A program made the translations under genes and the position numbers. Below are positions 27,583-36,621 of a stretch of DNA of 64,000 nucleotides, in pieces (the stretch's first letter is position 1; every line of letters starts with the position of its first letter). The DNA is from Mucilaginibacter sp. SMC90 (GTDB taxonomy: Bacteria > Bacteroidota > Bacteroidia > Sphingobacteriales > Sphingobacteriaceae). The notes beneath the pieces are model-generated. The model searched no databases, was not told where the DNA came from, and was given only the letters and a program-made list of their open reading frames with translations. Location of the stretch: contig NZ_CP094527.1 in NCBI RefSeq assembly GCF_022811725.1, positions 7,378,001 to 7,442,000 of the forward strand, read 5' to 3'.

Positions 27583-27597
27583 TGGCACTTCTATTGT
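27583..27597 (+). promoter_or_regulatory. possible sigma-54-type promoter for the NDH-2-like gene
   Basis: TGGCACTTCTATTGT matches TGGCAC at -24 perfectly with correct spacing, but has GT instead of GC at -12. It lies 56 bases before the ATG at 27653 and downstream of the NtrC-type regulator operon. Confidence 0.35.
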
Positions 27598-27652
27598 TTA
27601 TGTTGTCAACCAACTTTAGCGGAGTCATACAAGCTTGAGAACTTATGGAACT

Positions 27653-28861
27653 ATGAAAAAAAAACTTGTCGTCATCGGTGCTGGTTTTGCAGGGTTTTGG
27701 AGTGTTCTGAGTGCCGTAAGGCAGAGCAGGGCACTCCAAAAACAGGATGAACTGGAGATTTCAATGATCAATCCGGACGAATATTTAACGATTAGGCCTC
27801 GCCTTTATGAGGCTTCACTGGAAGGGCTGAGAATCGAACTCGCACATTATACAAAGCCGCTGGGTATAAGACGTATTACCGGTTATGTCAATCTTATTGA
27901 CCCTGCTTCCCATTTTTTGTATATAACCTCTCTAAAGGAAAAACTGGTATTGAATTACGATTATCTTGTATTGGCAGCAGGAAGCACCCTTCAATCGTTC
28001 GACATCCCAGGTATGGAACTCACATACAACATAGATACTTTTGCAGCCGCAAAGAAACTGGAGAACCACATGATAGATCTCGCTGGTAATGGGTTCCGGG
28101 CAGATGGCTCGGAAAACTTTGTTATTGTCGGTGGAGGGCTCACAGGTATAGAAGCTGTAACCGGCATTATAGGAAAAGCGGAGCATATCAGCCATTACTA
28201 TTTAGATGCGTTACCATCTTTTAAAGCGATTGTCATCGAAAGGAAGGCTTCTATAGCAAGCGAATATTCTATAGAAGCACGAAAGTATATCCAGGGCATT
28301 ATTTCCCTTAAAAACATTGAAGTTATCACCGGAACGGCCGTATCGTCGATTGAGCCGCGAAAAGTTCACCTCAGTAATGGGATGAGCATCCCGACACAAA
28401 CGGTCATATGGACCGCAGGGATGCAGGCAAGCCGGTTGACAGAGTATTTTTATGGGGAACGGGATATGTACGGTCGGTTGAAGGTTGATCAATTTTTAAA
28501 ATTGCCTGGATATACCAACGTAATTGTCGCCGGAGACGCAGCAAACGTGACAGTTGATAACGGATTAACAGCTCCAATGGCATTTCAGTACAGCAACTTC
28601 CAGGGTCGATGGGCTGGGCACAATGCAGTGAACGACATGTTCGGAATGCCTTTGGAGAAATATATCCAGGAAGGTTACGTTACTTGCCTTGATCTCGGAC
28701 ACGGCGAAGCGCTTTTTACAAGAGGCTGGGAACGGGCTCTTGAACTGACGGGTAGCGACGCGAGCAAAGTAAAAACATTCATCAACACCCAACTGATCTA
28801 TCCGCCTGCTGATGCTGAGGATGCCGTTACAGCCTCATATCCCGAAATACCTGAATTTTGA
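27653..28861 (+). CDS. NDH-2-like NAD(P)H/FAD oxidoreductase
   Basis: A 402-residue protein from the ATG at 27653; an in-frame TTG lies six codons upstream. FAD-binding GAGFAG sits at the N-terminus, the NADH-binding GGGLTGIEA near residue 160 and the second flavin motif VIVAGDAANV near residue 285, followed by QYSNFQGRWAGHNA. There is no obvious membrane helix, so it would be peripheral. Type II NADH:quinone reductases share this design, but other pyridine-nucleotide disulfide oxidoreductase-type dehydrogenases are possible. A DoxX-family gene follows by 53 bases. Confidence 0.8.
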   Translation: MKKKLVVIGAGFAGFWSVLSAVRQSRALQKQDELEISMINPDEYLTIRPRLYEASLEGLRIELAHYTKPLGIRRITGYVNLIDPASHFLYITSLKEKLVLNYDYLVLAAGSTLQSFDIPGMELTYNIDTFAAAKKLENHMIDLAGNGFRADGSENFVIVGGGLTGIEAVTGIIGKAEHISHYYLDALPSFKAIVIERKASIASEYSIEARKYIQGIISLKNIEVITGTAVSSIEPRKVHLSNGMSIPTQTVIWTAGMQASRLTEYFYGERDMYGRLKVDQFLKLPGYTNVIVAGDAANVTVDNGLTAPMAFQYSNFQGRWAGHNAVNDMFGMPLEKYIQEGYVTCLDLGHGEALFTRGWERALELTGSDASKVKTFINTQLIYPPADAEDAVTASYPEIPEF

Positions 28862-28914
28862 GTTCCGCTAATTCGAACTTTTTATCTAAACATTTAATTA
28901 TTAAATATCATTTT

Positions 28915-29367
28915 ATGAAACAAAAAGATTACGCTCAAATTTTGCTCCGTCTGTCGATTGGTATCGGCTTTCTTTCTGCCGTTCTTGATAGGATTGGATG
29001 GCTAGGCGGACCGGGGAGTCATAATATCAATTGGGGAAACTGGCAAAACTTCCTTAATTATACCCATGTCCTTATCCCCTGGGCCTCGCAGGGACTGACC
29101 AGTTTTTTGGGTCTTATTGCTACCATTGCCGAAGCCCTGATCGGGGCGCTCCTGGTGCTCGGCTATCAAACTAGGGCCAGTGCGGCCGGGGCCTTTCTCC
29201 TCACTTTGACTTTCATATGTTGCATGATTTTTTCGGTGGGAATGAAAGCCGTGTTCAACTATTCTGTCCCATCTGTATGTGCAGGAGCATTATTGCTTTC
29301 AGCTTTTACAGATTTCAGGTGGAGCTTGGATAATATCGTGAAAACCAGTGACAGTATACTTAAATAA
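28915..29367 (+). CDS. DoxX family membrane protein
   Basis: A 150-residue protein from the ATG at 28915 (MKQKDYAQILLRLSIG); an earlier in-frame ATG overlaps the NDH-2 stop and would add an unlikely polar extension. It has four predicted membrane segments. The opening LLRLSIGIGFLSAVLDR and the LIGALLVLGYQTRASAAGA loop fit DoxX/DoxD-like proteins. In this place it probably works with the upstream flavoprotein in quinone-linked electron transfer, an inference from neighbourhood. Confidence 0.75.
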   Translation: MKQKDYAQILLRLSIGIGFLSAVLDRIGWLGGPGSHNINWGNWQNFLNYTHVLIPWASQGLTSFLGLIATIAEALIGALLVLGYQTRASAAGAFLLTLTFICCMIFSVGMKAVFNYSVPSVCAGALLLSAFTDFRWSLDNIVKTSDSILK

Positions 29368-29470
29368 AGGCTCAGATCGTCATACCGACGCGGATTTCCG
29401 GCGCCGAAATAGTAGTCAGCGTCGGATGCTGTTATCATTAATCCCCAATGCAAACCGATTATAATTAGAT

Positions 29471-30737
29471 ATGAAAAATTGTACACCTCAAAAGCACCTG
29501 GTGATCGTTGGTGGTGGATTTGCAGGACTTAACCTTGCTCAACATCTTATTAACGATAAGAAATTCCGCATTACGCTAATAGCTACGAACAATTACAATT
29601 ATTTTCCACCCCTGCTTTATCAGGTTGCCACTTCATTTTTAGACCCATCCAGCATCAGTGCGCCTTTTCGCAAATTATTTCGTAGGAGCAGGGTGCACTT
29701 TCGGTATGCCGAGGTTATGAGCGTCGACACTGACCTACATTTGTTATATCTCAATAACGGGCTAATAAATTATGATTTCCTGGTTTTTGCAGCAGGAAGC
29801 AAGGTAAACTTTTACGGGAACGAGCATTTCCTTGATCACGCGGTCCCGATGAAAACCATCGACGATGCGCTACGCATGCGTAATATAATGGAGAAAGCTG
29901 TGATAAATACGGACCCCGCCGAACGAAGAAAACTACTAACCACCGTAATAGCAGGCGGAGGGCCTACCGGAGTCGAAGTTGCAGGGATGCTGGCAGAAAT
30001 GAGGAACACATTCTGCCGCGGGATTATCCTGAACTGAAACACGAGGTCATGGATATTTATATTGTGGAAGGCGCCCCAAGCCTATTAATGCCGATGGGCA
30101 AAAAAACACACGAGGAAGCTTATCTCTTCCTGACCAATCGTGGCGTACGGGTCATCCTGGATACGACCGTAAAAGATTTTGATGGTGATACGGTCAAGCT
30201 GAGCGATAATAGATCGATCAGGGCCATGACGTTGATCTGGACAGCCGGGATAACTGCGAATACATTCGATGGCATTCCAGTCACGAGTTTGGGGTTAGTA
30301 AACGTATGTGCACTGACAGGATGGCGAGGGTAGCAGGACTGACCGACATCTTTGCTATTGGCCATGTCGCTCTGATCAGTAACGACCCCGATTATCCTAA
30401 GGGGCATCCCCAGATTGCCCAGCCGGCAATCCAGATGGGAAAAAAACTTGCCGCGAATCTCAGCGCCCTTGTCCGTAACGAATCATTACAACCATTTAAA
30501 TATTTCGATAAAGGGGACATGGCCATTATCGGGAGAACAAAGGCCATGGCTGATCTTTTCAAACTTCGTGTACACATTAGCGGACCTTTAGGTTTAATGA
30601 TATGGCTGTTCATACACCTTCTTTCTTTGGTGAGTTTCCGGAATAAGTTCATCACCTTGTATGACTGGGTGACAGCGTATATCTCTAAAGACAAGTCGCT
30701 CCGAATGATCTTTCGTACTGAAAAACACCAGCCCTAA
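29471..30737 (+). pseudogene. frameshifted NDH-2 NADH dehydrogenase gene
   Basis: Three consecutive frames together give one NDH-2: GGGFAGLNLAQHL and GGGPTGVEVAGMLAEM in the first, HEVMDIYIVEGAPSLLMPMG to GIPVTSLG in the second, and DRMARVAGLTDIFAIG to the C-terminus with GLMIWLFIHLLSL in the third. The shifts fall at about 30004 and 30290. Each is cured by adding one G to a G run, giving MREHILPRDYPEL at the first site. The usual GD of the second flavin motif reads GH (FAIGHVALI). Either the gene is decayed or the two shifts are sequencing errors; the D-to-H change favours decay. Confidence 0.85.
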
Positions 30738-30844
30738 AAAGTCCGCTTCATGAATAATCATGTTTGATGCTTAGCCTATCGGGTTATCGTTTTAAAATCA
30801 ATGTTGACCAAAACCAATTGTATTTTTTTCCATAATTTCCAGGT

Positions 30845-31630
30845 TCAGTATATCACCGGCAGGCTAAAAAAGAAATGGGATCCTTCTCCAACGACACTTG
30901 ATACACCGACCCTGCCCCCATGTTCGTCGATAATTTCCTTAACGATAAATAAGCCAAGGCCGCTTCCTTCAATATTCTGAACAGCTAAAGTATCGGGGCG
31001 GAAAGCCTTCTGAAATATCCGTTCGCATAACGATGGTTCGATCCCGATTCCAAAATCCCTGACAGCGACGATCACATCCTCTGAACTGCGAATACAATAT
31101 ATGCTGATATCCTTTAGTCCTCCGGAATATTTAACAGCGTTGCTGAGAAGATTATTCAATACTTGTTTGATCCGGTGCCGCTCGGCCTTCACCACCACGC
31201 TCTCGCTCCCGTTAAACTCGATAACGAATTCCGGATAAAGCTGATCGGCTTCCAGCAATAGTTCCCGGATCAAGTCGACCAAATCAAACTGATGAAATGT
31301 AAGCGATCTCCCGGATTGTGGACAACGGAATTTTTGCACAAAATCATCGGTCATTCTACTGATCGTATCGACCTGTACATTTGCCTTCTCTAGGATACCA
31401 CTAACCTGGTCAGAATTTCCGTTGGATAAACGCTGAGCCATTTGAAGATATATCTTGATCAGGGAGAGCGGCGTTTTGAGTTCATGACCGAGGATTTGGA
31501 TTGCTTCAGCAGAATGATTTCCAGTCGCCTCTGTGCCTGCGACTTCTTTATTCAGGGAATTATGGACCAGATGAGCTGCTCCCAATGTTCGGATTGCTTC
31601 GAGCGTTGTTTCAATGTTGTTAATTTTCAT
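30845..31630 (-). CDS. soluble histidine kinase without a sensor domain
   Basis: A 261-residue protein. After about 40 residues without a recognisable domain comes HisKA with H49 in LGHELKTPLS, then HATPase with NNLLSNAVKYS, RDFGIGIEP and GSGLGLFIVKEI boxes. There is no membrane segment and no PAS or GAF domain. It is convergent with the broken NDH-2 and has no adjacent response regulator, so it may phosphorylate a regulator elsewhere or depend on a partner sensor. Confidence 0.85.
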   Translation of the reverse strand: MKINNIETTLEAIRTLGAAHLVHNSLNKEVAGTEATGNHSAEAIQILGHELKTPLSLIKIYLQMAQRLSNGNSDQVSGILEKANVQVDTISRMTDDFVQKFRCPQSGRSLTFHQFDLVDLIRELLLEADQLYPEFVIEFNGSESVVVKAERHRIKQVLNNLLSNAVKYSGGLKDISIYCIRSSEDVIVAVRDFGIGIEPSLCERIFQKAFRPDTLAVQNIEGSGLGLFIVKEIIDEHGGRVGVSSVVGEGSHFFFSLPVIY

Positions 31631-32288
31631 AGCTATTTATTTAGAAATGACTGGGAGGGCAATACCAGTTACGTGTCACTTTGACGACCTCCAAGTCTTT
31701 GTTTTCAGCAGGTTCGCTTTACATTCTCTTTTGCGAAGCTTATGTTACTCAATGCCGGTGCCAACACTCAAAGCACTGGTAGAAAAGACCTTGGCCAGTA
31801 TTTATGAAAATATCGCCGCTTAATATCGCGGTTTCAAAACAAAAAAACCATTACGGGCCACTGGCTAACCGCCTACAGAACGGTTAAGGCTGACAGATTT
31901 TTATCTTCGGTCCTGCGGGTTCGCTCAACGGATTTTCGAAATCGGTCAGTGCCCTCCTTCAGGTACATTTCAGGTTGGCAACCCACTTTATATCGCGCCG
32001 CGGGCCACGCATTAGAGCGCAAGCCCGAATTATCGTATGATCATAATCCTCTCTTTTACATCAATTCGTTGAAATACAAAATTTTAAAGCAATGGCACAA
32101 TAGTAGCAAAACACCGCAAGCGATACAAAACCGATCAGCATCACGTGTATGAAAAAAAGCGCAGCATACTTAGATCCTCTTTGTATCATCAAGCGCTACA
32201 TTATCCGGAACAGATCAGTAGTCAGTGTAGCTAATGGCATGTGTGAGCAAATGGAATATCAATGTAAAATCGAATGAACTGTTAAGAT
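31631..32288. other. long intergenic region before the oxidase operon
   Basis: About 660 bases. It contains only short frames, such as 31949-32152 on the plus strand (67 codons) and a 23-codon stretch near 31754, neither with a motif. The DNA just before the oxidase gene is AT-rich and should carry its promoter. A GG...GC pair near 32237 is one base short of sigma-54 spacing. Confidence 0.35.
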
Positions 32289-34415
32289 ATGAGAACAAAA
32301 ACAAAGATGATGACCGTAATTTTCATGGGCAGCACACTTGCTACACATGCAGATACGATTTCAGGATATTCTGACAACGAAATCAGTGCCATTTTATTAG
32401 GGCTACTTATGGGTATGGTTGTATTTATACTCTTACTTCTTTCACTATGGCTTTATCGCCTGGTAACGCGGTTACGTTCGGAAACTAAAGAACGGGACCC
32501 CGATTTTCAAAACTGGTGCGAACAGCAATTAACGGGACTTGACCAGGCAGAAATCGACCATCTGATCGCCCGTCACGACATTCGTCAAAAAAAGACAGGA
32601 GGAAAAAGCAAGTTCATCCTCCTGATGATTGTAATAATCACAACAACGAAAGCCCATGCTCAAATTACTCCTGCCGACGCAGGGCTGATGAAAAGCCCAG
32701 GGATGATCATCATGCTTACGCTCATACTGATCCCATTATTGCTGGCCTTGTGGTTGACCGGTATTAAAATATCGAGAATCATTGCAAGAGCGCAGTACAG
32801 AAGAATTAAAAAAGACATTTCAGATCTGACCAATACTGCATTTGCTGATCCGGAATTCTATCGTAAATTGATAGAGAGAAAAGCAGCACTTGATTTTCGG
32901 CTCGCCGATACAGAGTTGAGAGGTCGTGAACCTGTTGCAGATACACGTGGTATGTTACATAATGTGTCGGAAGTCCATTCACCTCGATTCCTGTCATCGA
33001 AACGCAAGGCCCTGTTACCTCACGAACTGCCCCCCGGGACTGTAAAGTTGATTCTCTGGTATCTGGCCAGTGCAACAGTATGGCTAATTATCGGAACTTC
33101 TATAGGGGAATATTTAGGAATAAAATTTGTGTCTCCTGACGCAGATCATATAAGCTGGCTGAGTTTCGGACGTCTGAGACCAGTACATACCAACATGGTA
33201 TTCTGGGGATGGTCCTCTCTTGCTATGGTTGGATTAGGCTATTATGTTGTACCAAAGGTCGGCAACAGTCATTTCTTCAACCTGAGAATCGCCTACTGGT
33301 CACTCATTGCAATAAATACTGCCATCATATGCGGTACAGTATCATTAATGGCTGGCATCAATAATGGCGGCGGTGAATACAGAGAATACACCTGGCCGGT
33401 CATGAGTCTTTTCGCTGCAGGCATTCTTCTTTCTCTGTATAACTATTTTCAAACCATTGGAAGCCGCAGAACAAAAGAGATCTATATCTCAAACTGGTAT
33501 ATCGTATCGGCGATGATGTTCATTGCTATCATTGCAATTGTCGGATATGTGCCTTGGTGGCAAAACGGGCTGGGCGAAACCATCGTGCAGGGGTATTACA
33601 TGCACCAGGCAGTTGGCATGTGGTTTATGCTATTTAATCTGGGGCTTATATATTATTTCCTTCCCCAGCAACTCAACACTCCTATCTATTCATACAGCCT
33701 CGGGATACTAGCTTTCTGGGCACAAATACTTTTCTACACTTTAATAGGAACTCACCATTTTTTATTCAGTTCCATTCCATGGTGGCTACAGACCATAGCG
33801 ATCGTTGGAAGCGTTGGTATGCTAATCCCGGTTTTTGCCGGAACCACGAATTTTTTGATGACCATGCGCGGTAACTTCAACAAGATCGGCAGGAGTTATA
33901 CGCTTCCATTTTATTTAGTAGGCATTTTATTTTATTTCACCGGATCAACCCAGGGCACCGCTGAAGCCTTCCGCGAAACGAACCTCGTCTGGCATTTTAC
34001 AGATTTTACCACCGCCCACTCCCACCTGACTATGTATGGAATCATTGCCTTTATGCTGTGGGCCTCAATTTACACCCTTGTTCCCAGACTTACCGGTAAA
34101 GAACCGGCGCAACACTGGGTTGGAGCGCATTTCTGGCTTGCATTGCTGGGCCTCTTATTTTATACAATTCCATTAATGATCGGTGGAACCTTAAGGGGTA
34201 TGGCCTGGCAGACGGGCAGACCATTCATTGAGAGCGTGACCTTAATGGCTCCTTATTGGTTGTGGAGGGCAATCGGCGGCACGCTGATGTGGCTTTCCCA
34301 CCTGATCTTTTGCTGGAATATGTATTCGATGACTCTGAGGAAAACTGAAAGCGAAATAAGACGAAAGGTACTGGATGCAATAGATGACAGCATAAATATT
34401 ACAACCGCCATATAA
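32289..34415 (+). CDS. ccoN: cbb3-type cytochrome oxidase subunit I with N-terminal extension
   Basis: A 708-residue polytopic protein. The first ~240 residues are an extension with two or three hydrophobic segments and charged loops. The catalytic core follows: low-spin haem His in LRPVHTNMVFWGW, CuB His in YYMHQAVGMWF, the HH pair H489/H490 in IGTHHFLF, the cross-linking-type Tyr Y483 six residues before, and the haem ligands in TTAHSHLTMYG. The Tyr argues for oxygen reduction rather than NO reduction. It is followed by the cytochrome c subunit gene 17 bases later. Confidence 0.88.
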   Translation: MRTKTKMMTVIFMGSTLATHADTISGYSDNEISAILLGLLMGMVVFILLLLSLWLYRLVTRLRSETKERDPDFQNWCEQQLTGLDQAEIDHLIARHDIRQKKTGGKSKFILLMIVIITTTKAHAQITPADAGLMKSPGMIIMLTLILIPLLLALWLTGIKISRIIARAQYRRIKKDISDLTNTAFADPEFYRKLIERKAALDFRLADTELRGREPVADTRGMLHNVSEVHSPRFLSSKRKALLPHELPPGTVKLILWYLASATVWLIIGTSIGEYLGIKFVSPDADHISWLSFGRLRPVHTNMVFWGWSSLAMVGLGYYVVPKVGNSHFFNLRIAYWSLIAINTAIICGTVSLMAGINNGGGEYREYTWPVMSLFAAGILLSLYNYFQTIGSRRTKEIYISNWYIVSAMMFIAIIAIVGYVPWWQNGLGETIVQGYYMHQAVGMWFMLFNLGLIYYFLPQQLNTPIYSYSLGILAFWAQILFYTLIGTHHFLFSSIPWWLQTIAIVGSVGMLIPVFAGTTNFLMTMRGNFNKIGRSYTLPFYLVGILFYFTGSTQGTAEAFRETNLVWHFTDFTTAHSHLTMYGIIAFMLWASIYTLVPRLTGKEPAQHWVGAHFWLALLGLLFYTIPLMIGGTLRGMAWQTGRPFIESVTLMAPYWLWRAIGGTLMWLSHLIFCWNMYSMTLRKTESEIRRKVLDAIDDSINITTAI

Positions 34416-34432
34416 ACGATTCATGAATTATT

Positions 34433-35440
34433 ATGGAAATATATTCAAATCATAAAAAGCTATTTATACTGGCCTTGGGATTCTTTGGAACACTGACGCT
34501 TTTTGTAGCCATACTCCCAGCTATGAACAACCAGCAATCTGTGAATATCTTGCCTGGGGCAAAGCCTTTGACACCATTGCAGATTGAAGGAAAAGCTGTA
34601 TTTATAGGAGAAGGTTGCGTTGCCTGTCATACACAACAAGTTCGCAACCTTGAAATGGATAAAGTCTGGGGAAACCGCCCGAGTATCGCCGCAGATTACG
34701 CCGTTATAAACAGGACTGACATATGGCGTAATACCGCCACCCTGATGGGATCGGAACGCACCGGCCCGGACCTGACTAGTATCGGCAGCAGGCAACCGAG
34801 TACGGATTGGCACCTGCTTCATCTTTACAACCCACGTTCCGTTGTAAAGGAATCAGTTATGCCGTCCTATGAATGGTTATTTCTAAATAAAGAATATCCA
34901 TTCCCCGAAGAAACTCTGGTCAATGTTCCTGAGGAATTCAAAAGTGGAAGCGGAAAGATTGTCGCATCCCACAGGGCACTGGCACTGGTAGCCTATTTGC
35001 AATCCCTCCAGCAGGTGAAATTGCCGGACGGCCGCCCTGTCCCTATATTCCTTTACGGAAAACAAGCGAGCAACGCCCCCCTGCTTACCGGAGCAAAATT
35101 ATCTGAAAAGTCCCAATTTGACGGCGAGGCCCTGTATTCGAGTAACTGTTCTAGCTGTCATCAACCTAACGGTGAAGGTCTTGTTGGTGCCTTCCCACCA
35201 CTTAAAGGAAGCAAGATCGTCCTTAACCCCGATCCAAATGTCCAGATTACGATCATCATGAAAGGTTATAACGGTCGTGAAAGCGAAGGCTATAGCGCTA
35301 TGCCTGCAGTCGGAACAAACAATAACCTGAAACCCGAAGAAGTTGCGGCGATCATAAATCACGAGCGAAGCAGTTGGGGAAACGACAGCAAACAAGTGAG
35401 CGTGGAGGAAGTCAAAAAAGTTATATCAGCACTTAAATAA
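34433..35440 (+). CDS. di-haem cytochrome c subunit (CcoO-like joined to CcoP-like)
   Basis: A 335-residue protein with one N-terminal membrane anchor (about residues 10-30). The first haem site is GCVACHTQQVR (C62/C65/H66), with the CcoO-type TGPDLTSIGSR downstream. The second is NCSSCHQPNGEG (C239/C242/H243) in a cytochrome c domain with AMPAVGTNNNL giving the axial Met. It seems to combine the CcoO role and one haem domain of CcoP in one chain. It lies directly after subunit I and should pass electrons to it. Confidence 0.85.
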   Translation: MEIYSNHKKLFILALGFFGTLTLFVAILPAMNNQQSVNILPGAKPLTPLQIEGKAVFIGEGCVACHTQQVRNLEMDKVWGNRPSIAADYAVINRTDIWRNTATLMGSERTGPDLTSIGSRQPSTDWHLLHLYNPRSVVKESVMPSYEWLFLNKEYPFPEETLVNVPEEFKSGSGKIVASHRALALVAYLQSLQQVKLPDGRPVPIFLYGKQASNAPLLTGAKLSEKSQFDGEALYSSNCSSCHQPNGEGLVGAFPPLKGSKIVLNPDPNVQITIIMKGYNGRESEGYSAMPAVGTNNNLKPEEVAAIINHERSSWGNDSKQVSVEEVKKVISALK

Positions 35441-35467
35441 TCACCTTTAATTTAACATCCTGAGATA

Positions 35468-35734
35468 ATGAAAAAATACATATTCATCGCTTTACAATTG
35501 ACGAGCAGCAAATGCTTACTGGCCTGTGAGGCCTGTAAAAAACAACAAAGTAACCCGTTTACAGAAATTACACATGGCCGCGGACCCGAGAACAGTTGGG
35601 ACTACCTTGTAGTAGCCATCATGGTCCTCATTACATTGTATGTTCTTTTCGCATCCTTAAAATACTTACTGAGGCCTGCAGAGCGAAACAGAGCGCACAT
35701 CAAGAACATAATTTTTCAACAAGAGCTGACATGA
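35468..35734 (+). CDS. small Cys-containing membrane protein of the oxidase operon
   Basis: An 88-residue protein with a CEAC motif (Cys20-Cys23) near the N-terminus and one membrane segment (about 45-66, YLVVAIMVLITLYVLFASL). I do not recognise a named family. Its position between the cytochrome c subunit and the next membrane protein, with an ATGA overlap, suggests a role in oxidase stability, CuB delivery or assembly, which is inference. Confidence 0.6.
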   Translation: MKKYIFIALQLTSSKCLLACEACKKQQSNPFTEITHGRGPENSWDYLVVAIMVLITLYVLFASLKYLLRPAERNRAHIKNIIFQQELT

Positions 35735-36138
35735 AAGATAAAAGTTTTGTCACCCTATTCATAGATGAACAGCCGCAGCCCATTGGAGAATTTCCGGCCC
35801 CCGTCTCCTTTGAATTGGACACGCGAAAATTGACCGACGGCAAACATACGCTGAGGATCATCAGCAGGGACTTGTCTGGCCGAGAGGGCGTTCGAACAAT
35901 CCCATTTATTGTGCGCAATGGTCCCGCTATTGCTGTCGAAGGCCTGAAAAAAGATGAGATCGTCGAAGGCGTTCTACCTCTGATGATTAATGCCTATGGT
36001 AAAGGAGACCAGAAAACATTTCTGCTCCATGGCAGCGAAACGCCTCAAAGTATACCGTGGTGGGTCGTTACCGGGATTATTCTTTTTATTGCCTGGACGG
36101 GCTATTTTATTATTTCATCACTTTCAATTAAACTTTGA
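35731..36138 (+). CDS. oxidase-operon membrane protein with Ig-like outer domain
   Basis: A 135-residue protein from the ATG that overlaps the previous stop. The N-terminal ~65 residues look like a beta-sandwich (VTLFIDEQPQPIGEF, then DGKHTLRIISRDLSG), and the C-terminus has a membrane anchor (WWVVTGIILFIAWTGYFII). No catalytic motif is seen. It is probably an accessory subunit of the upstream oxidase. A longer frame open from 35596 is out of phase with the previous gene and is not preferred. Confidence 0.6.
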   Translation: MKDKSFVTLFIDEQPQPIGEFPAPVSFELDTRKLTDGKHTLRIISRDLSGREGVRTIPFIVRNGPAIAVEGLKKDEIVEGVLPLMINAYGKGDQKTFLLHGSETPQSIPWWVVTGIILFIAWTGYFIISSLSIKL

Positions 36139-36153
36139 AACGCAAACTTTGGT

Positions 36154-36534
36154 ATGACGGACATCAACAATGATATATGTATTCAACTGCTCGTAAGTAA
36201 CTTCTATGATAACATCAAGCAGGACAAACTTCTGGGGCCTGTTTTTTCCGCAATGATCGGAGATTCCGAGGCACACTTGTACACGATGAATTCGTTCTGG
36301 AAGGTGGTACTCTTTGGTACACCGGGCTATACCGAAAATCCATTTGCAAAATATGACCAATTCATAATCACTGCCCGGCACTTAGAGCGCTGGCTGAAAT
36401 TATTTCAAATAACCGTAGATACGCATTTTAAAGGCTCTAAAGCCGAAGAGGCAAAAGTAAGTGCAGGTAAAATGGCGATTGTTTTTCAAAATAAACTGGC
36501 CAGAGTAAGAGACAAGGACAGGATCATACTGTGA
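36154..36534 (+). CDS. group III truncated haemoglobin with Tyr at the proximal position
   Basis: A 126-residue globin. Family marks are NFYDNI (Tyr B10 at residue 18), LLGPVF, EAHLYTMNSFW (His41 near E7) and ERWLKLF (Trp80, G8). In group III globins the proximal F8 His lies in a PxxxH motif just before the G helix; here it reads ENPFAKYDQF, so the position is Tyr67 (codon TAT, one change from His CAT). It ends the oxidase operon, where such globins may handle oxygen or NO. Haem coordination is therefore in doubt. Confidence 0.85.
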   Translation: MTDINNDICIQLLVSNFYDNIKQDKLLGPVFSAMIGDSEAHLYTMNSFWKVVLFGTPGYTENPFAKYDQFIITARHLERWLKLFQITVDTHFKGSKAEEAKVSAGKMAIVFQNKLARVRDKDRIIL

Positions 36535-36621
36535 TGTCTATCAAAGGAGCTTAAAATCAAATGAAGTGCCCCCTCCTTACTGTCCATATTAATAGTGATC
36601 AGCTTAAAATAAAACCCAATT

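Noticed and set aside
31949..32152. 67-codon plus-strand ORF before the oxidase operon
   Set aside because: No ribosome site, motif or coding-like composition.
32237..32251. Possible sigma-54 promoter before the oxidase operon (TGGCATG...GC)
   Set aside because: GG and GC are nine bases apart instead of ten, so it would not be read by sigma-54.
35596..35730. N-terminal extension of the oxidase-operon membrane protein
   Set aside because: It overlaps the previous gene in another frame; the ATG at 35731 gives the usual four-base overlap and a clean start.
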